Below, piece after piece: positions 37,365-46,632 of a DNA stretch of 64,000 bases. The translations under genes and the position numbers were made by a program. Positions within the stretch are counted from its first letter, which is position 1; each line of letters begins with the position of its first letter. This DNA comes from Galdieria sulphuraria (lineage: Eukaryota > Rhodophyta > Bangiophyceae > Galdieriales > Galdieriaceae). Under the pieces are notes generated by a model, which saw only the letters and a program-made list of their open reading frames with translations, was not told the DNA's origin and searched no databases. Location of the stretch: positions 1 to 64,000 of the forward strand of contig NW_005178460.1 in assembly GCF_000341285.1 (NCBI RefSeq), read 5' to 3'.

Positions 37365-38834
37365 ATGGCAAGCAATCACTACAACAATAGACAGATGGAA
37401 GCATCAGTCGAAGCAATTGCTATAAAAGCACGGAAAGCTGCGTTAAGTTTCCAAGGTTGTTCGACCAAAAAGAAGAATGAAGCGTTACAAGTTATGAAAG
37501 AGAAGATTTTATCTGCGAAAGAATCAATTCTGGAAGCTAATCAAAAGGATATAGCAGCCGCACAAGAACAAAACTTGGAGACTCCCCTTTTGAAGCGTTT
37601 GGACCTATCCAGTTCAGGGAAGTTTGAAAGTCTTTTACAAGGAATTACTGCCGTTCAGAACCTGGAAGACCCTGTTGGGAAAGTAACACTGGCTACCGAA
37701 CTGGACCAAGGACTTGAGTTGTACCGAGTTTCTTGTCCTTTGGGAGTTTTGTGCATCATATTTGAGTCTCGTCCGGATGCAGCCGTACAGATATCTTCGT
37801 TGGCTATCAAATCCTCTAATGCAGTCATTCTTAAAGGAGGCAAAGAAGCGGAAGGCACCAATAGAGCACTCGTTGGTTGTATTCAAGACTCCTTAAAAAG
37901 TGTCAATTTGCCTGCGGACGTGGTTCAGCTTGTATCCACAAGAGAAGAGATCAAATCACTTTTAGCTTTGGAACAGTATATTGATATGGTTATACCTCGA
38001 GGTTCCAATTCTTTGGTTCGATATATTAAAGATAATACCAAGATTCCAGTAATGGGTCACGCAGATGGTATTTGTGCAGTTTATGTGGATAAAGATGCGG
38101 ATGAACGAAAGGCTATTGATATTGTTTTGGACTCCAAGACACAATACCCGGCAGTCTGTAATGCTACTGAAACATTGTTGATACATCGACAACTTCTTCC
38201 CAATATCTTTCCAAAGATTGCTAGTGTATTATTTGAACGTGGAGTACTAATGAAATGCGATGAGGAAAGCATGAAAGCGCTGCCTTACGGTATTACTGCA
38301 GAAGTAGCTCAAGAAACAGATTACATTACGGAATTTTTGAACTTTACAATAGCAATCAAGACAGTGGGCGATGTGAAGGAAGCTATTGAACATATCAACA
38401 ATCATGGTTCAGGTCATACGGACTGTATTGTTACTGAAGACAAGGAAGCTAGAGACCTTTTCTTTGCTTTAGTAGATTCAGCAGTAAGTTGTATGTCATA
38501 TTGTTCTTGTTTGCTTTCTCATCCTTGCTAGGGTGTTTATCACAATGCCTCGACAAGGTTTGCAGATGGTTTTCGTTATGGATTCGGTGCTGAAGTTGGA
38601 GTCTCAACCAATAAAATTCATGCTCGTGGTCCTGTTGGTTTGGAAGGTACATTCTCTCAGCATAAATGTTTTTCTTCCTCTCACTAATATATAGGTTTAT
38701 TGATATACAAGTATCGTCTATATGGCAATGGACACACAGTTGGTCCATATGCTAAAGGTGAAAAGCAACTGATGCATAAGACTATTGTGCCAGAATATCG
38801 TCCAAACTGGGAAAAGACTCGAAATGATGAATAA
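37365..38834 (+). CDS. Gamma-glutamyl phosphate reductase
   Basis: Three exons, 37365-38483, 38532-38646 and 38695-38834, with two 48-bp introns, give 457 residues. The second step of proline synthesis: NADPH reduces glutamyl-5-phosphate to the semialdehyde. Family landmarks include [33 protein letters not shown], a VCNATETLL stretch with the catalytic cysteine (GPR class of aldehyde dehydrogenases), then [31 protein letters not shown]. The protein stands alone, as in bacteria and fungi, and is not fused to glutamate kinase as in plant and animal P5CS. No transit peptide is evident, so it is probably cytosolic. The gene converges with HSP90: their stops are 44 bp apart. Confidence 0.95.
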
Positions 38835-38878
38835 AAAATGACACTGCAAACAAACATTCTATGCAAACTTTATTCCTA

Positions 38879-41206
38879 TCAAGTATTGCTGTCTTGGACA
38901 ACTTCCACTACGGGAGTTTCTGAACTCGTATGATTGTGGTTCTGGTCGTTAGAATGACCGTTTTCAGAAAAGGCTAAGTTCATCATTTTGCTTACTCTCT
39001 TGGCAAAAGAAGAAGGTTCTTCAATGGAATATCCACAAGTCAATAATGCGGTTTCGTACAAAAGCATTCCCAAGTCACGAGTATTTGATGATTCAGGATT
39101 CTGCTTGACTTGATCTAGTAAGGAACGAATGACAGAATGTTTAGGATTGAGTTCCAACACTGGCGCTTCCATAAAAGCACTCATTCGATCCGAGTCCCCT
39201 TTTTGAACACGTAAGAAACGTTGCATAGTAGGAGAAACACCCATTTTGCTTTGAACAACTGCACATGGCGAATCTGTCAACAATGAAGAACTAACAACTC
39301 TGCTCACGCGCTTTCCTAAAAGTTCCGACATCCATTTTGTTAAAGGTTCCAACTCTTTAGAAGTTTCTTCATTGGGTTTCTCTTCATTCAACTCGGGTAA
39401 ATCCACAGTCTCTCCTTCCTTACCAACATTTATCAAACGATAATCTTCTTCAACTTGTTTCTTTTCTCCATTTTCTTCCTTTTCACGTTTTCCTTTAAAA
39501 GATGGAATATTGTTGACCATAAATTCATCAACAGGTTCCGATAGAAACAGAACCTCATAATCCAAGCTTTTTAGCTTTTCTATAATAGGCAATGAACGAG
39601 CTGCTGCAATACTTTCTGCTGTAACATAAAATATTTGTCTTTGGCTTGGCTTCATTCGAGACACATAGGCATCCAAAGATGTCATCTTGTCACCAGATTT
39701 GGAAGAAAAGAAGCGACAAAGTCCAATAAGCTCATCACGAATACTCCTTTCATCTTCTTCAATGATTCCCACTTTGATATATTTACCAAAATGGGTCCAA
39801 AAGGTTTCATAATCATCATTATCGCGTTTGGAAAGTTCATCAAACATATCTACGGACTTTCGTACCAATTTTTTTCGAATAATTCGTGCCACTCTACTCT
39901 GTTGAAGAATTTCTCGGCTAACATTCAGCGGAAGATCTTCAGAATCAACTACACCGCGAATGAAGGTAAGCCAACGAGGGAATAGATCGGTAAAACTATC
40001 CGAAATGAATACTCGTCTTACATAAAGTCGTATACTCTTGGATTGATCACTAAACATATCCTGAGATAACTCAAAAGGCAAACTTTTTGGAATAAAAATA
40101 ACGGAACGAAACTCAACTTCTCCTTCTGCAGAAAAATGAGAATATGTCAATGGTTCTTCATACGCATGAGCGATAGACTTGTAAAATTCCTCATAGTCTT
40201 CCTTAGAAACTTCACTAGGCTTTCTCATCCAAATTGGCTTATTCTTATTCACCAACTCCCAGTCCCATACGGTCTTAGGAACACGTCGTTTTTCTGGTTT
40301 TTGTTCAGAGTCTGTTTGTTGTTGTTCTGTGGATTCTTCTGATGTCTCTTCTGCTTGTTCAAATTCCGTTCTACTCTTCCATAAATAAATAGGAAAACTT
40401 ATGTATTCGGAATACTTTTTCAGCAACTGCTCCAAACGAAAGGGTTCCAAAAACTCCTCAGAATCGTCTCTCAAGTGCAGAACAATCTGAGTACCACAAC
40501 TTTCTAAAGGCTCCGAAGCTTCAGAAACAGTGTAGTTTTTTGCAGAGTGAGACTCCCAACGATAGGTCTTCTCTGATTGCAAGCTTCGAGTAGTAACTTC
40601 AACTCTTTCAGCTACCAGAAAGGCTGAATAAAAGCCTACACCGAATTTCCCAATCAGCGATACATCAGCTTTTCCTTGACCCAAGGCTTCAACGAACTTG
40701 CTAGTTCCAGATTCCGCAATCTTTCCCAAGTTACTTATTAGCTCTTGTTCAGTCATACCAACGCCCGTATCTGTAATAGTCAATGTCTTCTTATCCTTAT
40801 CTGCTCTGACTCTAATTTCAAGATTCTCTGCCGAAGAACCTCCAGAAACTGATAAGAAACGTCTTTTGTCACAAGCGTCCGAAGAGTTGGATACCAGTTC
40901 TCTCAAGAAAATCTCCTTATGAGAATATAACGAGTGTATAATAATATCCATAACTCTGGAAACTTCTGCTTGAAACTCAAAGGTTTTCCCTTTGGTTTCT
41001 GAAACAGTATCTTCAGTAGTTGTTGACATGGTCAAGTAAGATCGACGTCGTCCCTGGTTTGGGACAAACGGTTTTTGACCGAGGAAACAAGAATTGTGGC
41101 AGCGGCTACAAGCGAAAGGATTCCTTTTACTAACATTGGTTTGTGAGTGAATAATATGGGTACTTTTGGTGTTGTACTTTGTGGAAGAAAACCCAACAAA
41201 AGCCAT
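38879..41206 (-). CDS. HSP90 chaperone, organellar (probably plastid)
   Basis: An intronless gene of 775 residues. The open frame begins upstream at a TTG; the first ATG is at 41206. The N-terminal 60-70 residues (MAFVGFSSTK.., basic and Ser-rich, few acids) look like a transit peptide; the early phenylalanine is typical of red-algal plastid targeting. Then comes the GHKL ATPase domain: SLYSHKEIFLRELVSNSSDA, DTGVGMT, GKFGVGFYSAFLVAE. A middle domain with PLNVSREILQQ follows, then a C-terminal dimerisation region and an acidic, Asn/His-rich tail without MEEVD or KDEL. Absence of those signals argues against cytosolic and ER forms; mitochondrial TRAP1 is the main alternative. It folds client proteins using ATP. 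The acidic insertion before RVPKTVWDWE is also typical of the family. Confidence 0.9.
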   Translation of the reverse strand: MAFVGFSSTKYNTKSTHIIHSQTNVSKRNPFACSRCHNSCFLGQKPFVPNQGRRRSYLTMSTTTEDTVSETKGKTFEFQAEVSRVMDIIIHSLYSHKEIFLRELVSNSSDACDKRRFLSVSGGSSAENLEIRVRADKDKKTLTITDTGVGMTEQELISNLGKIAESGTSKFVEALGQGKADVSLIGKFGVGFYSAFLVAERVEVTTRSLQSEKTYRWESHSAKNYTVSEASEPLESCGTQIVLHLRDDSEEFLEPFRLEQLLKKYSEYISFPIYLWKSRTEFEQAEETSEESTEQQQTDSEQKPEKRRVPKTVWDWELVNKNKPIWMRKPSEVSKEDYEEFYKSIAHAYEEPLTYSHFSAEGEVEFRSVIFIPKSLPFELSQDMFSDQSKSIRLYVRRVFISDSFTDLFPRWLTFIRGVVDSEDLPLNVSREILQQSRVARIIRKKLVRKSVDMFDELSKRDNDDYETFWTHFGKYIKVGIIEEDERSIRDELIGLCRFFSSKSGDKMTSLDAYVSRMKPSQRQIFYVTAESIAAARSLPIIEKLKSLDYEVLFLSEPVDEFMVNNIPSFKGKREKEENGEKKQVEEDYRLINVGKEGETVDLPELNEEKPNEETSKELEPLTKWMSELLGKRVSRVVSSSLLTDSPCAVVQSKMGVSPTMQRFLRVQKGDSDRMSAFMEAPVLELNPKHSVIRSLLDQVKQNPESSNTRDLGMLLYETALLTCGYSIEEPSSFAKRVSKMMNLAFSENGHSNDQNHNHTSSETPVVEVVQDSNT

Positions 41207-41266
41207 TAAGCCCAAATCGATAAGCTCTTCTCTCGCAGTGAATGACGAGCGGTACAAAATCTTTTC

Positions 41267-41521
41267 TTAAATTGCTCTTCTAGAAACGTCACTGACAAGC
41301 TGATCATCATTTGCTATAGGATAACTTTGGTATTCACCAGGAAATGGTTTCAACAAAGTCTTGCCTTCTTTTTGTTTTGGACTAGGAATCAATGTATTCT
41401 TTAGACTAGAGGAATTTTCTTTCACGAGTGAAACTATAAATAGTAACTCTATAGCTCTTGTTTGGGTGATAGGAAATAGGGAGAATAATAATTTGAACTC
41501 AATTATATCCTCTTTGGCCAT
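41267..41521 (-). CDS. Small hypothetical protein, 84 aa
   Basis: A frame with ATG at 41521, in the divergent spacer between HSP90 (ATG 41206) and the RETICULATA-like gene (ATG 41667). It reads MAKEDIIEFK, a hydrophobic middle (about residues 10-35) and a polar tail ending VSRRAI. It has no recognised domain. It may be a small membrane protein, or simply leader sequence of HSP90: its stop is only 60 bp upstream of that ATG on the same strand. Confidence 0.25.
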   Translation of the reverse strand: MAKEDIIEFKLLFSLFPITQTRAIELLFIVSLVKENSSSLKNTLIPSPKQKEGKTLLKPFPGEYQSYPIANDDQLVSDVSRRAI

Positions 41522-41666
41522 GAAAACTAGTTCCAATCACAAAAAAGAAATTAATTTTTGCCTTTAAGAAGACAAAACTTAGTCTTTCATAATAGATCAA
41601 TTGACTCCAAAGAGGTTTTATCGACATTTGAAAATGATATTCTGTTGATTGGAGGAGAATCTTTCC

Positions 41667-42965
41667 ATGACGAATCAACAGAATAAAAGAGTCATACAAG
41701 CATTCAACTACGCAGGTTTAGGCTTTTGTAGACCGAAAACATACAATGATGAACTTTTAAAAGGTAACAAAGGTAGCTTGGAGAGTTTAAAGTTTTGGCA
41801 GCTCGTCCATGAAGCACGTCGTCGGCAGCTTAAACGTGGAAGGTTATTCTTCATCGTACAGGCAACTTCCAAAGAAGACAAAAGTCATAGTCCAAAGCAG
41901 CCTCCCTCGAATACATCGTTACCGAAATCTAAACAGGAAGCTGATCAACCATCGTTTGGGAGTTCACCAGGAGACTTTGGTAACGGAAATGGTGGAAGAA
42001 ATCAGGATAGTTTTGGAGGTCACGAAGAAGACAATCCCGAAAACCAAAACTCGCCTATTTCATTCTTTTGCGAGGCATCAGAAAAGAATATTGATTCTGA
42101 TTTGAAGGGAGTTTTGAGGGCCTATAAAACAAGTTTCGATTCTTTGCCCGATGATGTGAAGAGAGCCATTCAAACAGGAGTTATTTCTCGATCGACTTTA
42201 TCTTATTTTTTATTGCAACTTCGAAATCCGTTTCTAGGATGGGCACTTCGCCTGTTTCGTTCCTTCCGCAACCGCGTCTTGGCTGATAAGGACTTCCTAT
42301 ACAAGGTCATGGTTCAAGAGATTGTTGGTAATGGTACTGCTCTTATTGGAGAAGTTATGGTTCGTAAGAAAGAAATATTGGATGAAATGGAATATGTCTT
42401 ATCGGATATGATTATTGGACTTGTAGTAGAAGCCACTTTTGTATGGCTGTTGGCTCCTGCCAATCCATTTCCTACTTTACAAACAACTCGAAATGGTCAT
42501 TTTCTAGTCAACATAATATCCCAACTACCAGCCAATATGTTTGAAGCAGCCAGTCCAAATAGACCTTATAACATATTTCAACGTGGCTTGTCTTTTTTAT
42601 GGTCTGGAATACAATATTCTGTAATTGGTATTGGTGCAGGCTTAGTAGGAACTGTTCTTACCTATGGAATGCTTCAAATACGAAAGCAGTTTCAACCTCA
42701 TTATCAAATAAGAAGAAGATTGCCTCCGATTATTGCTAATAGTCTTGGATGGGGTGCTTATATGTTTCTTTCTGCTAATCCTCGTTTCCAAATGGTCGAA
42801 GGTTTGGAGAGATTGTGTGGAATATTATTTGTTCAGAGACTTGATTGGTTGTTGAAGTTTTGTATATTCTTTCTTCGTTTCGGTAATAATCTTTATGGTG
42901 GAATTCAGTTTGTACAATTCTTTCGAGCACTTGGATTGCAATCAACAGAAGACTTGCAGCCATGA
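41667..42965 (+). CDS. RETICULATA-related (DUF3411) plastid envelope-type protein
   Basis: An intronless gene of 432 residues; the first ATG is at 41667 (the frame opens with TTG at 41649). Residues 1 to about 145 form a basic, then Ser/Pro/Gly/Asn-rich region (..GDFGNGNGGRNQD..), a plausible transit peptide and linker. The conserved part starts near LPDDVKRAIQTG, continues through DKDFLYKVMVQEIVGNGTALIGEVMVR and SDMIIGLVVEATFVWLLAP, and holds three or four membrane segments. This is the DUF3411 family of plants and algae, found in the chloroplast envelope and linked to leaf reticulation, metabolite exchange or retrograde signalling. Biochemical activity is unknown. Its stop converges on YchF with 67 bp between. 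Confidence 0.82.
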   Translation: MTNQQNKRVIQAFNYAGLGFCRPKTYNDELLKGNKGSLESLKFWQLVHEARRRQLKRGRLFFIVQATSKEDKSHSPKQPPSNTSLPKSKQEADQPSFGSSPGDFGNGNGGRNQDSFGGHEEDNPENQNSPISFFCEASEKNIDSDLKGVLRAYKTSFDSLPDDVKRAIQTGVISRSTLSYFLLQLRNPFLGWALRLFRSFRNRVLADKDFLYKVMVQEIVGNGTALIGEVMVRKKEILDEMEYVLSDMIIGLVVEATFVWLLAPANPFPTLQTTRNGHFLVNIISQLPANMFEAASPNRPYNIFQRGLSFLWSGIQYSVIGIGAGLVGTVLTYGMLQIRKQFQPHYQIRRRLPPIIANSLGWGAYMFLSANPRFQMVEGLERLCGILFVQRLDWLLKFCIFFLRFGNNLYGGIQFVQFFRALGLQSTEDLQP

Positions 42966-43032
42966 AAATAGAAAATATTTTAGTTTTGTTTTCCTACCTC
43001 CGAAATATTATTTCTCTTTCTTTTTATACAAC

Positions 43033-44301
43033 TCAAACATTGAAACGAAAATGAACAATATCTCCTTCTTCTACAATATACTCTTTTCCCTCGCTTCTTA
43101 TTAATCCTTGTTCTCTAGCTTTCTTCTCGGAACCAACTGCAACCATTTGGTCATATGAAATAGTCTCTGCCCTAATAAAACCACGTTCAAAATCTGAATG
43201 GATAAGACCTGCAGCTTGAGGTGCTTTAGTTCCTTTCTTAATGGTCCAAGCTCTAGTTTCTTTTGGTCCACTAGTGAAGTAAGTCTCCAATCCCAATAAT
43301 GTGTACATTTCACGAACTAGAAGACACAAACCAATTCTCTCTCTTTGTACTCCCAATATACGTAAATATTCAACCTTTTCTTGTTCAGACAACGAAGCCA
43401 ATTCTGATTCTACTTGAGCAGAAACTACAACGGCAGATGCATTTTCTTCTCTTGCTCTTCGAAATACAAGTTGCGTAAAAGGATTTCCTGTTGCTAAGCT
43501 TTCTTCGGAGACATTGGCAGCATACAAAACAGGCTTCAGTGTCAATAATTGTAATGGTACAAGGAATGCCTTTTCTTGACTAGTGAAGTTTACATTTCTC
43601 AATAGGCATCCAGTGTCCAAAGCTGCTTTGGCCCTTTCTAGTGCTTCCACTTCCAATGTTGTTTTAGAATCTGCTCTGTTTCTCTTCATTCGTTCCAACT
43701 TTTTCTCAATTTGCGCAAAGTCAGCAAGAGAAAGTTCCGTGTTGATAATATCTACGTCTCTTAGAGGATCTACTGAGCCTATTACGTGTACAATATCTTC
43801 ACTTTCAAAGCAGCGAACTACGTGTAAGATAGCATCACACTCTCTAACATTCGCCAAGAAACGGTTGCCCAATCCTTCTCCTTTACTTGCACCTGCAACT
43901 AGCCCTGCAATATCTATAAACTCTAAAAAGGTAGGAATGACCTTTTCTGAGTGGTTCAACTTTTGCAAAACTTCAAGACGTGGATCTGGTACTGGAACAA
44001 TACCCACGTTAGGCTCTATTGTACAAAATGGAAAGTTGGCACATTGAGCAACAGAATTTTGTAACAGAGCATTGAATAAAGTAGACTTTCCTACGTTGGG
44101 GAGACCAACTATTCCACTCTTCAAAGTCATAGAGATAAGTGAACTTGTATGTAAACGACGTCGCTTGGAGGAATAATAAAAATAAGCCGATTGAGAAAAA
44201 GCATTGCCGAGGCTAATATTTTTATGAATATAAACTCTAAGACAGCAACTTGATAAGAAGAATACAGGAACCGGTGAGCGCATTGAAAGAACGATGATCA
44301 T
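43033..44301 (-). CDS. Obg-like ATPase YchF with an organelle-type N-terminal extension
   Basis: An intronless gene of 422 residues. Residues 1-57 are basic, hydroxylated and poor in acids (..SSKRRRLHTSSLIS..), suggesting mitochondrial or plastid import. Then follow the G1 loop GLPNVGKST, the G3 motif DIAGLV, the ATP-favouring specificity motif AANVSEE in place of NKxD, a coiled-coil arm and a C-terminal TGS domain ending EEGDIVHFRFNV. The wording (KSGIVGLPNVGKSTLFNAL, CATIEPNVGIV-type switch) is that of bacterial YchF more than cytosolic OLA1. The family binds ribosomes and responds to oxidative stress. The start codons of this gene and the LPAT gene are only 25 bp apart. Confidence 0.93.
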   Translation of the reverse strand: MIIVLSMRSPVPVFFLSSCCLRVYIHKNISLGNAFSQSAYFYYSSKRRRLHTSSLISMTLKSGIVGLPNVGKSTLFNALLQNSVAQCANFPFCTIEPNVGIVPVPDPRLEVLQKLNHSEKVIPTFLEFIDIAGLVAGASKGEGLGNRFLANVRECDAILHVVRCFESEDIVHVIGSVDPLRDVDIINTELSLADFAQIEKKLERMKRNRADSKTTLEVEALERAKAALDTGCLLRNVNFTSQEKAFLVPLQLLTLKPVLYAANVSEESLATGNPFTQLVFRRAREENASAVVVSAQVESELASLSEQEKVEYLRILGVQRERIGLCLLVREMYTLLGLETYFTSGPKETRAWTIKKGTKAPQAAGLIHSDFERGFIRAETISYDQMVAVGSEKKAREQGLIRSEGKEYIVEEGDIVHFRFNV

Positions 44302-44326
44302 TTCGACTCATTGTTAGAGCCGAGCA
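44302..44326. promoter_or_regulatory. 25-bp spacer between two divergent start codons
   Basis: Only 25 bases separate the ATG of YchF (minus) and LPAT (plus). Both transcripts must have extremely short leaders, or each promoter lies inside the other gene's coding sequence. Confidence 0.6.
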
Positions 44327-45373
44327 ATGCCTACTTTCATAACCAAGTTTGTTGCACGCTCAAGTGGTTTGTTATTTCTGTTATGGATGACTTTTTGTGT
44401 TATTCTCGTGTGTGATGTTCTATTACCCATTTTGTTGTTGATTTGCTGGCTTTGTCGTGCAAAATATATTACTCGTCGACTTCAGTCGTTTGTTCTTCGC
44501 ATATGGATGTCTCATTTTATATTTTATGTAGAACGACTAGCAGGGGTAGAATTGGTTATTACAGGGGATAAGTTTGTTAGAGGAGAAAGTGCAGTTGTAG
44601 TTTGTAATCATCAAAGTTGGACAGACTCCTTAATTCTTTATTCAGTTGCTCGTCAAGTTGGAAGACATGGAGACGTCAAGTTCTTTGCCAAAAAGTCGCT
44701 AGCTTATTTTCCATTTTATGGAATAGCTGCAGTTTTAGTGAGAGTTTGTATATTTATTACTCGGCATATGGACAGAGATCGTAAGATTTTCCGCCGCATA
44801 TTTTCCTATTTAACGGATGCTTCTGGACAATGGCCTTTTTGGCTGATTATATTTTGTGAAGGAACAAGATTTAATCTGAACAAAAGAGAAAAGTCCCAAG
44901 AGTTTGCCAAGAAACATGATCTTCCTGTTTTGTACAATGTATTGTTGCCAAAAACTGGAGGATTTAGTGCGAGCGTTTCATCTTTAAGAGACAATATTGG
45001 AGCTTGTTATGACATTACTATCGGTTATCCTTCCTTACAAGGACAAGTGGGTCCTTCTATTTCGGATATTTTATTTCGACATCAGTTTGGTAGACAAAAG
45101 TGGGTAGTTCATGTTCATCAAAAAAGAGTACCTATCCAACTTATTGGCGACAGTGAAGAAGAAATGAAAGAATTGCTTTATAGAGTCTATAAAGAGAAGG
45201 ACAAACAAATGGAAAACTTTAAAACTAATGGAAATTTTGATGGAACGAACATTCCTTTCCACAAATTATCTGTGATGGATCTATTTTTTTGTTTTGTTTG
45301 TTTCTTTGGATTGTCCCTTTTGGTTTTGGTCGGGCTAATTTGGTTATTCCAGTTGATTCGTTTTTCTAATTGA
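44327..45373 (+). CDS. 1-acyl-sn-glycerol-3-phosphate acyltransferase-like membrane enzyme
   Basis: An intronless gene of 348 residues. A hydrophobic N-terminal hairpin (about residues 12-45) is followed by the acyltransferase block I NHQSWTD (about residues 93-99; HX4D), the KFFAKKSLAYFPFYG block II, block III FCEGTRF (about 184-190), and a later PVLYNVLLPKTGGF. A C-terminal membrane segment follows LSVMDLFFCF. This is the LPAT/AGPAT family, here most like the large ER form of plants and animals (LPAT2/AGPAT3 group). It transfers an acyl group from acyl-CoA to lysophosphatidate, making phosphatidate for membrane and storage lipid. Acyltransferases on other lysophospholipids share these motifs. 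Confidence 0.87.
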   Translation: MPTFITKFVARSSGLLFLLWMTFCVILVCDVLLPILLLICWLCRAKYITRRLQSFVLRIWMSHFIFYVERLAGVELVITGDKFVRGESAVVVCNHQSWTDSLILYSVARQVGRHGDVKFFAKKSLAYFPFYGIAAVLVRVCIFITRHMDRDRKIFRRIFSYLTDASGQWPFWLIIFCEGTRFNLNKREKSQEFAKKHDLPVLYNVLLPKTGGFSASVSSLRDNIGACYDITIGYPSLQGQVGPSISDILFRHQFGRQKWVVHVHQKRVPIQLIGDSEEEMKELLYRVYKEKDKQMENFKTNGNFDGTNIPFHKLSVMDLFFCFVCFFGLSLLVLVGLIWLFQLIRFSN

Positions 45374-45469
45374 ATATGGGTAAAGTGGTGTAGAGATTGT
45401 GCTTAATAAGTCTGTGTAAAAGGGACACTGAGTTTTCTCTATACAACGCATTTTTGGCAAAATACTCAA

Positions 45470-46567
45470 ATGATAACGAGTTTAATGTATTCTTATGAAA
45501 TGAATAAAGAATATTCGATTGATGCCTTTATATATATCAATCGTTTTCTGAAAAGAAAGTGGCTCATCTCACATGATTGGAATCTGAAAATGTTCAGAAA
45601 TGATGACTCGACGGCGTTATTCACTTGTGATTGGTGTGGCAAGAGTTATCGAACTCGTTCGAAAAGGATTGCACATATAAGAACACATACAGGAGAACGA
45701 CCTTATATTTGTAGTTATCCTTGTTGTGGAAGATCATACACACGTTCAGATCATCTTCGTCGGCACGAGTGGAGTCATCAGGAGTTGAAGCCTTTTACTT
45801 GTTCACGAATCAATTGTGCCCAATCGTTTGCTACTAAACAACGTTTACAGAGACATGAAAGGTCACATAGTGCCAAAATGGCGTTTACTTGCACCTTTCC
45901 CTGTTGTGGAAGAGCTTTTCGAAAGAAGAGACAGTTAGCAGAACACTGCCTTTCTCATTCATCAATATATTCTACTTGTAACTATGAAGATATTGAGAAC
46001 AAATATGAAGGAAGTGTAAACTCGATTGATGTGGGCAATAACTCATCGTTACTATTTCAAGTTCCTGAAGAGTGGACTTGCTTACCTTACTTTTGTTCTG
46101 TACCAGATTGCAACAAAGGTTTTAGAAGCTATGCTGAATTGTCTGCACATTGTCAAGAAGCACATGACAAGGTTGTGTTTTCTTGTAATTACTGTGACAA
46201 AACTTTTTCGAAATATTCTTCTTGGCTTCGACATCTCAGTACCCATGAAGAGTCTGTCCAAGTTCGACAAGTTTTTCCTTGTCATTTTCCTAGTTGCTCA
46301 AAAAAGTTTACTTCATCATACAATTGTATGGTTCATGAGAGAGCAGTACATGAAAAGCAATATCTCTTTGAGTGTTCCTTTTGTGAGAGACGATTCACTT
46401 TAGAGTCATCTCTTCAAAGACATGTTCGAAAACTTCATAATGATGATAAGGATAGAGAAGCTAACAAGGAGCAAAAGAACTCCGTGATAGAGTCACGATG
46501 GGAACCCTCCGTCGAAAGAGAAATGACCTATTCCCATGTTTTGAAAGCGTTATGTGGAAAATCATAA
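45470..46567 (+). CDS. C2H2 zinc-finger protein, TFIIIA candidate
   Basis: An intronless gene of 365 codons from the first ATG. A later ATG (45590, MFRNDD) lies just before the first finger and could be the real start. Eight C2H2 fingers are visible at about residues 51-73, 80-103, 110-133, 140-163, 208-232, 238-259, 270-294 and 301-323. Five have the CX4C spacing typical of TFIIIA. A spacer of about 45 residues separates fingers 4 and 5, as in plant TFIIIA, which has long inter-finger spacers. The only clear TGERP linker follows finger 1. TFIIIA binds the internal promoter of the 5S rRNA gene and the 5S RNA itself. Another multi-finger regulator is possible. The stop lies 65 bp from the stop of the convergent Dad2-like gene. 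Confidence 0.68.
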   Translation: MITSLMYSYEMNKEYSIDAFIYINRFLKRKWLISHDWNLKMFRNDDSTALFTCDWCGKSYRTRSKRIAHIRTHTGERPYICSYPCCGRSYTRSDHLRRHEWSHQELKPFTCSRINCAQSFATKQRLQRHERSHSAKMAFTCTFPCCGRAFRKKRQLAEHCLSHSSIYSTCNYEDIENKYEGSVNSIDVGNNSSLLFQVPEEWTCLPYFCSVPDCNKGFRSYAELSAHCQEAHDKVVFSCNYCDKTFSKYSSWLRHLSTHEESVQVRQVFPCHFPSCSKKFTSSYNCMVHERAVHEKQYLFECSFCERRFTLESSLQRHVRKLHNDDKDREANKEQKNSVIESRWEPSVEREMTYSHVLKALCGKS

Positions 46568-46632
46568 TATTTCATTTATTCACCCAAACCATTGATTATT
46601 CTTTAAGAATCTTCAAAGGAATCCACCTAGTT

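Noticed and set aside
37189-37416. 75-codon minus-strand frame over the (AT)n run
   Set aside because: Its IYIYIY stretch is the microsatellite itself, and it overlaps the start of a strong plus-strand gene.
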